From: Levilactobacillus suantsaiihabitans
Lineage (GTDB): Bacteria; Bacillota; Bacilli; Lactobacillales; Lactobacillaceae
Direction: 5' to 3'
DNA: 64,000 bases
Assembly: GCF_004745505.1 (NCBI RefSeq)
Contig: NZ_RKLX01000013.1
Location: forward strand, 1 to 64,000
The position numbers and the translations under genes are program-made. The notes below the pieces were generated by a model, which saw nothing but the letters and a program-made list of their open reading frames with translations, did not search any database and was not told the origin of the DNA. Of this stretch, positions 7,270-15,098 are shown in pieces. Position 1 is the first letter of the stretch. Each line of letters begins with the position of its first letter.

Positions 7270-7980
7270 ATGGCAGATGATGGCTTTGAAGGGTTTCCGC
7301 TCTTCACGCTTGGTGTGGGCGTCGACGGCGAGCCCTGGGTCAAATCAACCAACGCCGCAACCGTCATGAAGGACCCCGCCAAGTACAGCCAGGCCCTGGG
7401 ATTATTGATTGGCGAGATGCGCGACAAATTACATTTAACGGACGAGCAGGCCTTTAACGCCTTCTTGCACCTGGCGTTACAGCAGGCCGCCGCGAACACC
7501 GCCACGGTGCCGCGGCCAACCACGGCCCAGCACGTCAAGCTGTCCGGGAAGAATCTCCGGTCCGGGCGGCGGGAGATTCACCAGATCACACTGGCCGACC
7601 TCACTGATGTGGCGGCCAACGAGGATGTGGTCTACCTCACCTTTAAGAGCACGATTCTGGGTATCATCATGAATGACGCCTACCAAGCAGCCAAGCTGGC
7701 CATGGGCAAACGGGATTTTAAATACTTCCTTGACGAAGCCAATCTAAACTTTGCGCTGTACGCCTACCCGGCTGACCTCAAGGCGCTACACACCATCTTC
7801 GCCTACGCGCGCGACCACCAGCTCTACACGGAACTGCATCCCGACGAGACCGTGGCAGCGGATGCGCCGGACACGCCGGCAGAATTCGACAAATTCATGC
7901 AGTCGATGTTTGACGAGATGAGCAACGATACCCCCCATGATTCGGGAAACGTGCTGCCATTTCGGCCGAAAGAAAAATAA
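7270..7980 (+). CDS. Uncharacterised cytoplasmic protein
   Basis: 236 residues with no signal peptide or membrane helix. I do not recognise the family. The protein is acidic and mostly helical, with an early segment GFPLFTLGVGVDGEPWVKST, a central basic patch (SGKNLRSGRREIHQ), and a low-complexity Asp/Pro-rich linker (HPDETVAADAPDTP) before a short tail. AGGAGG lies 8 bases before the ATG and TATAAT is at 7230-7235, so the gene is well expressed in principle. It has its own terminator and no operon partner. Nothing in its context suggests a function. Confidence 0.7.
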   Translation: MADDGFEGFPLFTLGVGVDGEPWVKSTNAATVMKDPAKYSQALGLLIGEMRDKLHLTDEQAFNAFLHLALQQAAANTATVPRPTTAQHVKLSGKNLRSGRREIHQITLADLTDVAANEDVVYLTFKSTILGIIMNDAYQAAKLAMGKRDFKYFLDEANLNFALYAYPADLKALHTIFAYARDHQLYTELHPDETVAADAPDTPAEFDKFMQSMFDEMSNDTPHDSGNVLPFRPKEK

Positions 7981-7983
7981 CTT

Positions 7984-8018
7984 AAAACGAGCCTGGGACA
8001 ATCATCCCAGGCTCGTTT
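7984..8018. terminator. Bidirectional terminator next to S copy 3
   Basis: AACGAGCCTGGGA pairs with TCCCAGGCTCGTT, with T or A runs on both sides. It serves the gene at 7270 and, reading the other way, the ADP-ribosylglycohydrolase. Confidence 0.8.
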
Positions 8019-8029
8019 CACTTCACTTT

Positions 8030-8159
8030 TACATAGCTGAAACGTGGGCCAAAAGGCAACCGGTTCCGCTTAAACCTGATAACCAAACAATCCAAAACCA
8101 GGATTATTCGGTTATCAGCCTTAATGCTCACCGGCTAATCGCCTTTTGGCCCACTCTCG
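8030..8159 (-). repeat. S element copy 3
   Basis: It shares the ACATAGCTGAAACGTGGGCC lead, the CTGATAACCAAACAATCC/GGATTATTCGGTTATCAG stem and the CCTTTTGGCCCACTCTC end. That end faces the 3' end of the gene at 8165. Confidence 0.85.
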
Positions 8160-8164
8160 TCTTT

Positions 8165-9097
8165 TTAGTCTCCAAATCTTTGAGCGAACGGCACCATCAC
8201 TTGATCCAGCAACGGCCGGTTGATCATGGCTTGCCACCACTCCGCCGGAACGGTCTGCTCGGGATAACTCATGGCCAGCAGTGGTGCGGCCACCGTCGCA
8301 ATCGTATCGACATCGCCGCCGAGATTGACCGCCCGCAGCAGGCCGGAACGCAAGTCGGTCGCGGTTAACGCCACCCAAACGGCCGCCTCCAACGTGTCGA
8401 CGACGTAGGCCGAAGTATGGATGTCGTCGAGCTGGCAGTTCTGGAAGTTGCCCGTGAATAACCGCTGATAGGCCGGGACCTCCGCCGCAAATGCGGTAGC
8501 CGGATTTAGCCCGGTCAACGTAGCCTTCACCGTGGTTAATGCGGTCATTAGGTCTTGGCCCGCCAATAACTCGTGCAATAATTCCAAGTAAATGAAGCTT
8601 CCCACGACCGCTCGGGGATGGCCGTGAGTGACCGTTGTGTAGGCCTTGGTGGTCGCAAAGCGTTCCGCGACTGGCTGCTTTGCCAGCACGAAGGCCAGCG
8701 GCGCGATTCGCATCAATGCGCCGTTACCATTGGCATTTTCGGCCGCATCCCCGCACTGCTGGGCGGGCACGTGGTTGATGGCGTGTTGCCGGACTGCGTG
8801 CGCACAGGTCCGCCCCACGTCAAAGGTAATCCCCCGCGGCGTCCACTCGCCAAACATCATGTAGTGCTCGAACTTGTCTAAGAGGTCCTCGTCAGACCCC
8901 GCTTCCAAAATATTTTGTAACAGGCACAACGTCATGGACGTGTCATCGGACCAACTTCCAGCCGGCTGTGGCCAGCTGCCGTAACCCGTCATCCCGGTCA
9001 GCTGGTAGCTGCCACGCGGCTTCATTTCAGCCGGCACGCCCAGGGCATCCGCCACAGCGGCGGTACGGAGAACAGTTAAGATTTGTGCTGATTTCAT
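8165..9097 (-). CDS. ADP-ribosylglycohydrolase (DraG/ARH-like)
   Basis: 310 residues, the normal length for this fold. It removes ADP-ribose from modified proteins or small molecules using a two-magnesium site. The metal ligands are visible: SWSDDTSMTLCLL near residue 50, the ENANGNGALMRI loop, THGHP in the middle, and NLGGDVDTIATVAAPLLA near residue 260. It stands alone, with an S repeat behind it and an old L copy upstream. No ADP-ribosyltransferase or macrodomain partner is adjacent, so its target is unknown. Confidence 0.92.
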   Translation of the reverse strand: MKSAQILTVLRTAAVADALGVPAEMKPRGSYQLTGMTGYGSWPQPAGSWSDDTSMTLCLLQNILEAGSDEDLLDKFEHYMMFGEWTPRGITFDVGRTCAHAVRQHAINHVPAQQCGDAAENANGNGALMRIAPLAFVLAKQPVAERFATTKAYTTVTHGHPRAVVGSFIYLELLHELLAGQDLMTALTTVKATLTGLNPATAFAAEVPAYQRLFTGNFQNCQLDDIHTSAYVVDTLEAAVWVALTATDLRSGLLRAVNLGGDVDTIATVAAPLLAMSYPEQTVPAEWWQAMINRPLLDQVMVPFAQRFGD

Positions 9098-9155
9098 GGT
9101 TAAGTCCCCTCGCTTTCAGGCTTTATCATTATCTTAGCAGGACTGCTTAGCGTTC

Positions 9156-9579
9156 ACAATCCAGCTGACGAAAATCAGCTGGAACTATTGATATCCTGCG
9201 ACTCATGGCGTTCAAAATAGTCGTTTACAGCCACATCATGTGAACTGGTCGACTACCGTTCGCCAAAGGTAGTGTTTGCCAGTAACAGTTGTTTTAACCC
9301 CAGAGAGTAGCTGCATTGACGACTAGTCTTTCATTAACACAGTGTTGCTGACAGGTATCAACTTGCCGGAGGCAGCCAGGGTGGAGCCAGCTGTGTCGGC
9401 GGTGTTGGCTGAGGTTCTTTCTCAGCCTACAGCGCGGGGCGACTTTGAAGACTTACGGGTTTAGTGAGGCTTCAAAGCGAACCGGAAGCCCGCTTCTCAG
9501 GCTGGAGGTGTCCCCCATAGCAGGTGGAACCCTGGCTGACGCAGGCGCCTGGTTTCACCAATTTTAGCTTCAACCTTCA
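9156..9579 (-). mobile_element. L element copy C, internally deleted and diverged
   Basis: A 424-bp derivative. It has lost the block normally held between the inverted arms TTCGCCAAATATGGGTT and AACCCATATTTGGCGAA: the sequence jumps from CGTTCGCCAAA to GGTAGTG. It has also lost about 46 bases near the right end, where GTGTCAGAACACC should be. Its terminal repeats are degraded (TTCACAATCC and CAACCTTCA), and no target duplication is evident. This is the oldest-looking copy. Confidence 0.85.
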
Positions 9580-9589
9580 CCTGGGCAAA

Positions 9590-9632
9590 TTAAAAGAGCA
9601 CCGCCAGCTCAGTGGACGTGCTCCCAATCGAC
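9590..9632 (-). terminator. Terminator of the LysE-type gene
   Basis: On the minus strand GGGAGCAC pairs with GGTGCTC and is followed by TTTTAATTT. Confidence 0.6.
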
Positions 9633-9653
9633 AAATTTTATCATTTAATCCGG

Positions 9654-10271
9654 CTAAATCACCATCATCACCGCTTGGTACAACAGGTAGGCCCCGTACA
9701 CCATGACGATGCCGCCGGAAACGATGTTGACCCACATCAAGAACTTCTGCGGCAACCGTTCCTTGAGCAGACCCAAGATCAGCGTGATGCCAAAGAACCA
9801 GATGGCCGTGGCGGACACGACCCCGGTGATGAAGGGGGTGACCTCGTTGTCGGCCAGCGACCCGCGTAAGGCCCCGAACATCAGGCTGGTGTCGATGATA
9901 GCCTGGGGATTGGCCCAGGTCACGACCCAGGCGTTGACCAGCGACTTTTTCATCGTCAACGGCGTATTGGCACTTTCCAATTTGAAACTGGCCGCCGAGC
10001 GCAGGATGCCAAAGCCGATCCAGATGACCAGCAGGCCCCCCAGAAACATGATGATCAGCTTGAACAACTGGTGGGAACTGATGATGGCCCCCATACCAAA
10101 GAAGGCGGCCAACGTCAGTGCCGTGTCGGCGAACCACACCATGATGGTGACGGGCCAAGCCCGCTTCAATGGCTGGTTAATGGCGTTGTTAAAGACGAAT
10201 AAATTTTGCATCCCAATCGAGGATACCAGAGCCAGACTCAACAGTAGGCCCTTCAAGTACATTGCGGACAT
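9654..10271 (-). CDS. LysE/ArgO-type amino acid exporter
   Basis: 205 residues from the ATG at 10271. The longer opening starting at 10298 would place the GGAGGG ribosome site inside the coding region, so it is rejected. Six membrane helices are visible. The LysE pattern is present: SLALVSSIGMQNLFVFNNAI at the start, DTALTLAAFFGMG in helix 2, and NAWVVTWANPQAIIDT with the conserved NP in the middle. The family exports basic or small amino acids across the membrane. No LysG-type regulator is adjacent. Confidence 0.87.
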   Translation of the reverse strand: MSAMYLKGLLLSLALVSSIGMQNLFVFNNAINQPLKRAWPVTIMVWFADTALTLAAFFGMGAIISSHQLFKLIIMFLGGLLVIWIGFGILRSAASFKLESANTPLTMKKSLVNAWVVTWANPQAIIDTSLMFGALRGSLADNEVTPFITGVVSATAIWFFGITLILGLLKERLPQKFLMWVNIVSGGIVMVYGAYLLYQAVMMVI

Positions 10272-10657
10272 GATAACTCGCTTTCCCTCCAGGCCCACTC
10301 CGATAGCCGCCCGAGTTTTTTTCAGTATTCGATTAGCATACCAAATATTCTGTGAAAATTAAAGATAAACGAAAAAGAAACGGGCCCCTATCCTCCATCG
10401 TGAAGGATCGACACCGTCCAGAGGCAACCCGCCTAATCCCCACGGCTTTAATTGCCAGATGTGTGGTCCCGGTGACCCAACTGGTGACTGGCGACTAACT
10501 AGAGTTGATTTTAATCTAATTTTAATCTAAAATTCACTTTAAGATGGCTGAGTCATCCCCACACTAAACCGAAAGAACGCGATTCACGTGAAAAACCTAA
10601 CGCAGAACACCCCATTATTGCGGAAACCTAGCCAACCAAGATGGGAAGTCTCGTTAT
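10272..10657. other. Intergenic region without a gene
   Basis: It contains a possible hairpin (CCTATCCTCCATCGTG with GATGGAGGATAGG-like pairing around 10388-10412), an AT-rich stretch with the direct repeat TTTTAATCTAA near 10510-10530, and a weak CACGTG palindrome near 10585. No reading frame with a ribosome site is seen. A leader that regulates the ABC-F gene is possible, because such genes often have one, but I cannot show an upstream peptide with confidence. Confidence 0.4.
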
Positions 10658-12145
10658 ATGCCCAAAATTTCATTACACCAATTGACCTTCGGCTTTGCGT
10701 CGAACACCGACTTACTCTTTGATCACGTAGATCTAGACCTCGATACCCGTTGGAAACTCGGCTTGGTCGGCCGTAACGGGCGGGGCAAGACCACCCTGTT
10801 CAACCTCTTACAAGGCCACTACCCCTATCAGGGGCACATCACCAGCACCACGCCCTACACCTATTTTCCCGCCACGGTCCCCGACCCCACTTTGCCAGCG
10901 ATGACCGTCCTACAAGCCATTGCGGACGTGGCCGACTGGCAAGTGGTCCGCGAATTGCGGCAACTTCAGCTGGACCCGCAGCGCTTGGAGCAGCCCTTTG
11001 CCGCGCTGTCGGGCGGGGAACAGACCAAGGCTTTACTCGCGATTTTATTTGCCGACGAAACAGCCCTGCCGCTGATTGACGAACCGACCAATCACCTGGA
11101 CCTGGCCAGTCGCCAACAGGTCGCAGCTTACCTCAAACGTCAACGCCGCGGCTTCATCGTCGTCAGTCACGACCGGCATTTTCTCAATCAGGTCACCGAC
11201 CACACGCTGGCCATTGAACGCCGCCAGATTCGACTGTATCAGGGGAATTTCGCCGTTTACGAGGACCAAAAGCAGCGCCAAGACGCCTTTGAAGCGCAAC
11301 AAGACGCCAAGTTAAAAAAGGAGGCCGACCGCCTGAAACAAGTCGCCGTCGACCGGACCAACTGGGCCCAGGTCACCGAGAGCCGCAAGCACGGCAATCC
11401 GCACCAAAAGAACAGTGGCTGGCAGGCGGCCGGAGCCAGTGCCTTACCTGCTAAGATGATGAAACGCGCCAAGAACCTGGAACGCCGGCGGGACCGCGAA
11501 CTCCAGGCCACCGAGGGACTGCGGCAAAATATCGAACACGTGGCCGCGCTGTCCCTGACGCCGATGACCACGCACTACCAGCCGCTGATCCACGTCGCCG
11601 ACTTTGCGTTGTGGTACGGTGACCGGCAGCTATTTCAGCCCGTGTCCTTTGACCTCAACGCTGGCGACCGGCTTGCCTTGGTGGGCCCCAACGGCTGCGG
11701 CAAGTCCTCGTTCATCCACTACCTCCAGGGGACCTTCACCGGCCAGCACACCGGTAGCGCCACGATCCACCAGCAGCTCACCTTGAGCGTGACCCGCCAG
11801 TTGACCACCGAAAACGGCTCCCTGACGGCATTTGCCGCGGCCCATCACCTGAACTATCGTGAATTACTGAATACCTTGAAAAAACTCGGCCTGCCCCGCG
11901 ACGTCTTCACCACGCCCATCGACCAGATGAGTCTGGGCCAGCAGAAAAAAGTCGAGCTCGCCCAATCGCTCATGACGCCGGCCAACCTCTTTATTTGGGA
12001 TGAGCCACTAAATTACTTGGACGTGTTCAACCAAGACCAGCTGGCCACCCTGCTCACGCAGACGCAGCCCACCCTCCTGTTGGTCGAACACGACCAGGAT
12101 TTTATCGCCGCTGTGGCCACGAAGGTGGTGCGGTTGCGGCCGTAA
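10658..12145 (+). CDS. ABC-F family ATPase (Lsa/Vga/Msr-like ribosomal protection)
   Basis: 495 residues with two ABC domains and no membrane segments. Domain 1 has Walker A GRNGRGKTT (about residues 38-46), signature LSGGEQTK and Walker B LPLIDEPTNHLD. Residues 195-300 form the long charged interdomain linker. Domain 2 has Walker A GPNGCGKSS, the altered signature MSLGQQKK and Walker B LFIWDEPLNYLD. The length, compact linker and LSLGQQKK-type second signature match the Lsa/Vga group that displaces lincosamides, pleuromutilins and streptogramin A from the ribosome. Housekeeping members look similar, so resistance is an inference. A dead relative of this gene lies at 38913-39074. Confidence 0.88.
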   Translation: MPKISLHQLTFGFASNTDLLFDHVDLDLDTRWKLGLVGRNGRGKTTLFNLLQGHYPYQGHITSTTPYTYFPATVPDPTLPAMTVLQAIADVADWQVVRELRQLQLDPQRLEQPFAALSGGEQTKALLAILFADETALPLIDEPTNHLDLASRQQVAAYLKRQRRGFIVVSHDRHFLNQVTDHTLAIERRQIRLYQGNFAVYEDQKQRQDAFEAQQDAKLKKEADRLKQVAVDRTNWAQVTESRKHGNPHQKNSGWQAAGASALPAKMMKRAKNLERRRDRELQATEGLRQNIEHVAALSLTPMTTHYQPLIHVADFALWYGDRQLFQPVSFDLNAGDRLALVGPNGCGKSSFIHYLQGTFTGQHTGSATIHQQLTLSVTRQLTTENGSLTAFAAAHHLNYRELLNTLKKLGLPRDVFTTPIDQMSLGQQKKVELAQSLMTPANLFIWDEPLNYLDVFNQDQLATLLTQTQPTLLLVEHDQDFIAAVATKVVRLRP

Positions 12146-12151
12146 AAAGCT

Positions 12152-12183
12152 AGAAAAAAGGCACCTGTGGCGGTGTCTTTTTT
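12152..12183 (+). terminator. Terminator of the ABC-F gene
   Basis: AAAAAGGCACC and GGTGTCTTTTTT pair around a short loop, followed by T. Confidence 0.7.
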
Positions 12184-12242
12184 AGTCCGAGAGTATTTAC
12201 ATATTTGGTTTCGTACAACATGCAAGATTCAAAACTTCTAAT

Positions 12243-12305
12243 TTTTATCCAGTATACTGGATAAAATCCAGAATTCCCCAGTTTCTTCCAGTATACTGAA
12301 AGAAA
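12243..12305. promoter_or_regulatory. Two 24-bp palindromes sharing the core CCAGTATACTG
   Basis: Site 1 (12243-12266) is a perfect 24-bp palindrome with core TATCCAGTATACTGGATA. Site 2 (12282-12305) is a 24-bp palindrome with one mismatched pair, and the same CCAGTATACTG core between TTTCTT and AAAGAAA. The centres are 39 bp apart. They look like two operators for one dimeric regulator, but they lie between the 3' ends of two convergent genes with no promoter in sight. Confidence 0.55.
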
Positions 12306-12397
12306 TCCAGACCGTTCATCGGCCGATTCCAGACGGAACACATCTGGGCGGTGCTGATCAAGTCCGTGGGGAAGGTCACGTCGACGTTCGCCATGAT

Positions 12398-12413
12398 GTT
12401 TCACATGAAACAT
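12398..12413. promoter_or_regulatory. ParS-like 16-mer
   Basis: TGTTTCACATGAAACA, one base from the parS consensus TGTTNCACGTGAAACA, lying 5 bp past the stop codon of the acetyltransferase gene. Confidence 0.5.
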
Positions 12414-12418
12414 TTAAC

Positions 12419-12976
12419 CTAATCCAGCGTCTTCACAACCTTAGCTGGCACCCCTACGGCGACCGCATTATCGGGGATATCCTTGGTGACCACAGCGCCC
12501 GTCCCCACAATGGCATTCTCCCCAATCGTTACGCCCGGCAAGAGACTAACCCGGGCGCCAATCCAGGCATTACGCTTAATGTGAATCTCCTTGGTCAAGA
12601 TTGTTCGAATATTTTTGGGCTCATGATTGACCGTAAAGAACCCCACTTCCGGCCCCATCATGACGCCATCGTCAATAGTAATGGTGCCCGCCGCCATCAT
12701 GGTCAAGCCGTGATTGGCGTAAACATTTTTGCCCAGAAAGACCCGGCTGGCCGTATCGATGTGCATCGGCGGCGTAAAGAAGGTACCAGCGGTCATTTGC
12801 CCGTGAAGTAGGCGATTTTCCAAATCCAAGATACGCTGTTTTTGCTTAGGATTGGTTTGGTTGATTTGAAATTGTAACGCATCCGACCGATCAATTTCAC
12901 CGTGAACTTCTTTTAAATAGGCCGCGTCGTGGATATCGTAAGCCTGGCCCGCTCTTAAATTTTCAAATACCCCCAT
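12419..12976 (-). CDS. Hexapeptide-repeat O-acetyltransferase (maltose/galactoside type)
   Basis: 185 residues from ATG 12976, where AGAAAGGAAGG gives a proper ribosome site. The frame is open further upstream but has no signal there. The N-terminal helical part (NLRAGQAYDIHDAAYLKEVH) is followed by a left-handed beta-helix with IDDGVMMGPEVGFFTVNHEP, where the His is the likely catalytic base, then NAWIGARVSLLPGVTIGENA and VVTKDIPDNAVAVGVPAKVV. The enzyme transfers acetyl from acetyl-CoA to sugars or another small acceptor. It follows the NTF2-like gene by 17 bp and is probably driven by the same MerR-type promoter. Confidence 0.9.
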   Translation of the reverse strand: MGVFENLRAGQAYDIHDAAYLKEVHGEIDRSDALQFQINQTNPKQKQRILDLENRLLHGQMTAGTFFTPPMHIDTASRVFLGKNVYANHGLTMMAAGTITIDDGVMMGPEVGFFTVNHEPKNIRTILTKEIHIKRNAWIGARVSLLPGVTIGENAIVGTGAVVTKDIPDNAVAVGVPAKVVKTLD

Positions 12977-12993
12977 GATTAATGCCTTCCTTT

Positions 12994-13356
12994 CTAATAC
13001 GTCGTGACAACCGCTGACAAGATCTGCCACCGACCATCAATCTGTGAAACCGTCATGACCGTATTCAACGGCCACTCATGCCGTCCGCTACCATGAATGC
13101 TGGCTACGACCCGGTTTTGACCGGTCACCTGCCAGCCTGAAGTGGTCGCTCGCATCGCCACGTGGTCTTCGATAGAAGAAAAGTAATGCATGGTTCCCCG
13201 TTTCAACTCACCCAGCCATTCCGCGCGTGGCTGCACGTATCCCGTCATGTGGGTCAGCGTAAAGTCCGGCCCCAGTAAGCAGTCCAAGGCCGCCGTGTCA
13301 TCTGCCGCCATGGCTTGGTTGTAGTCCCGGTAAAGTTGTAAGATTTCTGTGTTCAT
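12994..13356 (-). CDS. NTF2-like / DUF4440-type protein
   Basis: 120 residues from ATG 13356, chosen because GAGAGGCGG lies before it. The cone-shaped NTF2-like pattern is visible: a starting helix pair (LQLYRDYNQAMAADDTAALD, then LLGPDFTLTHMTG), then alternating strands ending GRWQILSAVVTTY. Such proteins bind small hydrophobic ligands or act as isomerases and chaperones. No catalytic residues can be assigned here. It is the first gene after promoter P1 and lies just ahead of the acetyltransferase. Confidence 0.8.
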   Translation of the reverse strand: MNTEILQLYRDYNQAMAADDTAALDCLLGPDFTLTHMTGYVQPRAEWLGELKRGTMHYFSSIEDHVAMRATTSGWQVTGQNRVVASIHGSGRHEWPLNTVMTVSQIDGRWQILSAVVTTY

Positions 13357-13398
13357 TTTAAAACCGCCTCTCAATCCATTTTCATTTAATAAAACCTT

Positions 13399-13429
13399 AC
13401 TGTAGTTCCTTGCAGTTACTTCAAGTCAA
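13399..13429 (-). promoter_or_regulatory. MerR-type promoter P1
   Basis: On the minus strand TTGACT, a 19-bp spacer and TACAGT. The spacer contains the dyad TGAAGTaACTgCAAGG. The overlong spacer with a central inverted repeat is the signature of promoters activated by MerR-family proteins. It drives the NTF2-like and acetyltransferase genes. Confidence 0.8.
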
Positions 13430-13460
13430 GGCCCATTGCCCTAAGAATGATAAACGAGCC

Positions 13461-13506
13461 CATAAAAAACGTCCCAATCACCTCGGAGGAGGCGTTCGAG
13501 ACGTTC
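13461..13506 (-). terminator. Probable terminator after the SDR gene
   Basis: On the minus strand AACGTCTC and GGGACGTT pair around an imperfect inner stem, followed by TTTTT. Confidence 0.55.
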
Positions 13507-13534
13507 ACAGTCAGTCTTTTCTACCCTGTCTAGC

Positions 13535-14374
13535 CTATTCGCCCGCCGGAAAATCCGTTGAGGCGGCCAGATCCGTTTGTGTCTTGAAATCGGCGACTCG
13601 CTTTTCCAGCGTCGCAATCGTATTTTCCAGCGCTTGAGAACCCAGGACCATTCGCAACGGCGCCGGGTCTTGAGCGACACTTTCGATGATGCGGCTGGCC
13701 ATACGCTTAGGATCGCCAGGCGCGAGTCCATTGGCCGGGTCTAGCATCGTTTGAAAGGCGTGCGCCGGATTGCCTTCGTACGCCGGCATCGCCTTGGCCA
13801 CCTGCGCACTGCCATAACGAAATTCAGTCCGCGCACCACCGGGTTCAACGATGGTCACGCCAATGTTAAAGCTGGCCACTTCCTGGGCAACGGCCTCCAT
13901 GAAGCCTTCAATCCCAAACTTGGCGGCGTGATACATTGCATTCCCCGGAAAGGCCACCTGACCACCGTAGGAAGAAATCTGAATCAAGCGGCCATGTCCC
14001 TGATGCCGCATGCTAGGTAAAATAGCCCGCACCATTTGAATGGATCCCGTCAGGTCAGTCGCGATGATCCGATTGATCTCGTCATCGCTCAATTCCTCAG
14101 CGGCACCAAATAACCCGTAACCGGCATTGTTGACCAACACATCAATCTGATAACTCTGCGTTAACTTGGCGACTAAGCGATGAATGGCCGAAACATCCGT
14201 CACATCAAGAATTTCATTAACAAAGGTGTCGGGATACTGGTCCATCAAGTCCTGCACCTTGGCAACGTTACGGACGGTGCCAATGACCGTCTTCCCCTGA
14301 GCCAAGAGTTGTTCGGTCATCGCGTGACCAAATCCGTTGCTAACACCAGTAATCAACCATGTTTTATTTTCCAT
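13535..14374 (-). CDS. Short-chain dehydrogenase/reductase (SDR)
   Basis: 279 residues, classical SDR. The cofactor motif is TGVSNGFG near residue 9. NNAGYG is at about residue 87, the catalytic Ser is in ISSYGG, and Tyr/Lys are in MYHAAKFGIEGF. The absence of an Asp at the end of strand 2 (TVRNVAK) suggests NADP(H). The C-terminal extension (ALENTIATLEKRVADFKTQT) is usual in this subgroup. It oxidises or reduces an unknown carbonyl or alcohol. It lies 36 bp after the NAD(P)H-binding gene, probably in one operon under promoter P2. AAAGGAG precedes the ATG. Confidence 0.92.
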   Translation of the reverse strand: MENKTWLITGVSNGFGHAMTEQLLAQGKTVIGTVRNVAKVQDLMDQYPDTFVNEILDVTDVSAIHRLVAKLTQSYQIDVLVNNAGYGLFGAAEELSDDEINRIIATDLTGSIQMVRAILPSMRHQGHGRLIQISSYGGQVAFPGNAMYHAAKFGIEGFMEAVAQEVASFNIGVTIVEPGGARTEFRYGSAQVAKAMPAYEGNPAHAFQTMLDPANGLAPGDPKRMASRIIESVAQDPAPLRMVLGSQALENTIATLEKRVADFKTQTDLAASTDFPAGE

Positions 14375-14410
14375 TTCTACGATACTCCTTTAATTCAAGT
14401 CCAGCGTTAT

Positions 14411-15013
14411 CTACTTGCGGTTAATACCTAGGCTATCGCGAGAGCCCAACGTTTCGTCGTGAGCCAAACGCATGACCAGGTCGGCAATGCTTTGCCGGGA
14501 AACATCATGGCCGCCGAAGGGTTCGCCCTTCTTGGTCACCTGGTAGTCGGTGTCATTACCGTTGTCAAACCAGCCGGGCCGGATGACCGTGTAGTTCAGG
14601 TCAGATGCTTCGATCACGTCGGCGGCGTTGCGGTAACCTTGCAGCATCGGGTTAGTGGCCAAATTGCCGCTGGCGCCCACGCTCGCCGGAATTTCGTTGT
14701 AAATCCCCATCGAGGCAATGAATAAAAGGCGCTTGACGCCCATCTCATCCATAGCGGTAACGAGACTCTTCGCCATACCAGCAAGGTTTCCACTCAAGGC
14801 AGCAAAAACCACGTCCTGACCCTTAAGTGCATCCTTCAACGTTGCCGCATCCGTGACGCTGCCGGTGACTGCACGTTCGCGGTCGGACAATTGACCCAAG
14901 CGACGGGTGTTCCGCGCCATCAAGGTCAGTTGGTCATCCGTGTGGTCCAAGAAATATTGACGGGTAACGCTACCCACAGAACCCGTTGCCCCAATAATTA
15001 AAACGTTTGTCAT
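14411..15013 (-). CDS. NAD(P)H-binding protein, atypical SDR (NmrA-like)
   Basis: 200 residues. The N-terminal Rossmann motif is GATGSVGS after VLIIGA. VFAALSGNLAGMAKSLVTAM and RLLFIASMGIYNE follow, as in the NAD(P)H-binding SDR_a5-type proteins. No Tyr-x-x-x-Lys active site is visible, so it may be a redox sensor or use a different mechanism. It is paralogous to the gene at 18446 and the dead gene at 19149. Promoter P2 lies 36 bp ahead of its ATG. Confidence 0.85.
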   Translation of the reverse strand: MTNVLIIGATGSVGSVTRQYFLDHTDDQLTLMARNTRRLGQLSDRERAVTGSVTDAATLKDALKGQDVVFAALSGNLAGMAKSLVTAMDEMGVKRLLFIASMGIYNEIPASVGASGNLATNPMLQGYRNAADVIEASDLNYTVIRPGWFDNGNDTDYQVTKKGEPFGGHDVSRQSIADLVMRLAHDETLGSRDSLGINRK

Positions 15014-15048
15014 GATTCATTTTCTCCAATTCATTCGTTGATAAATTC

Positions 15049-15079
15049 AGTGTAGCCCCTTGCAGTTACTTCAAGGCAA
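15049..15079 (-). promoter_or_regulatory. MerR-type promoter P2
   Basis: On the minus strand TTGCCT, a 19-bp spacer and TACACT. The spacer carries TGAAGTaACTgCAAGG, the same dyad as P1. Confidence 0.8.
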
Positions 15080-15098
15080 GGCCCATTTCAACTTATTT

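Noticed and set aside
10581-10596. TTCACGTGAA near 10582 as a seventh parS
   Set aside because: Three outer positions differ from the consensus, so it is too weak to list.
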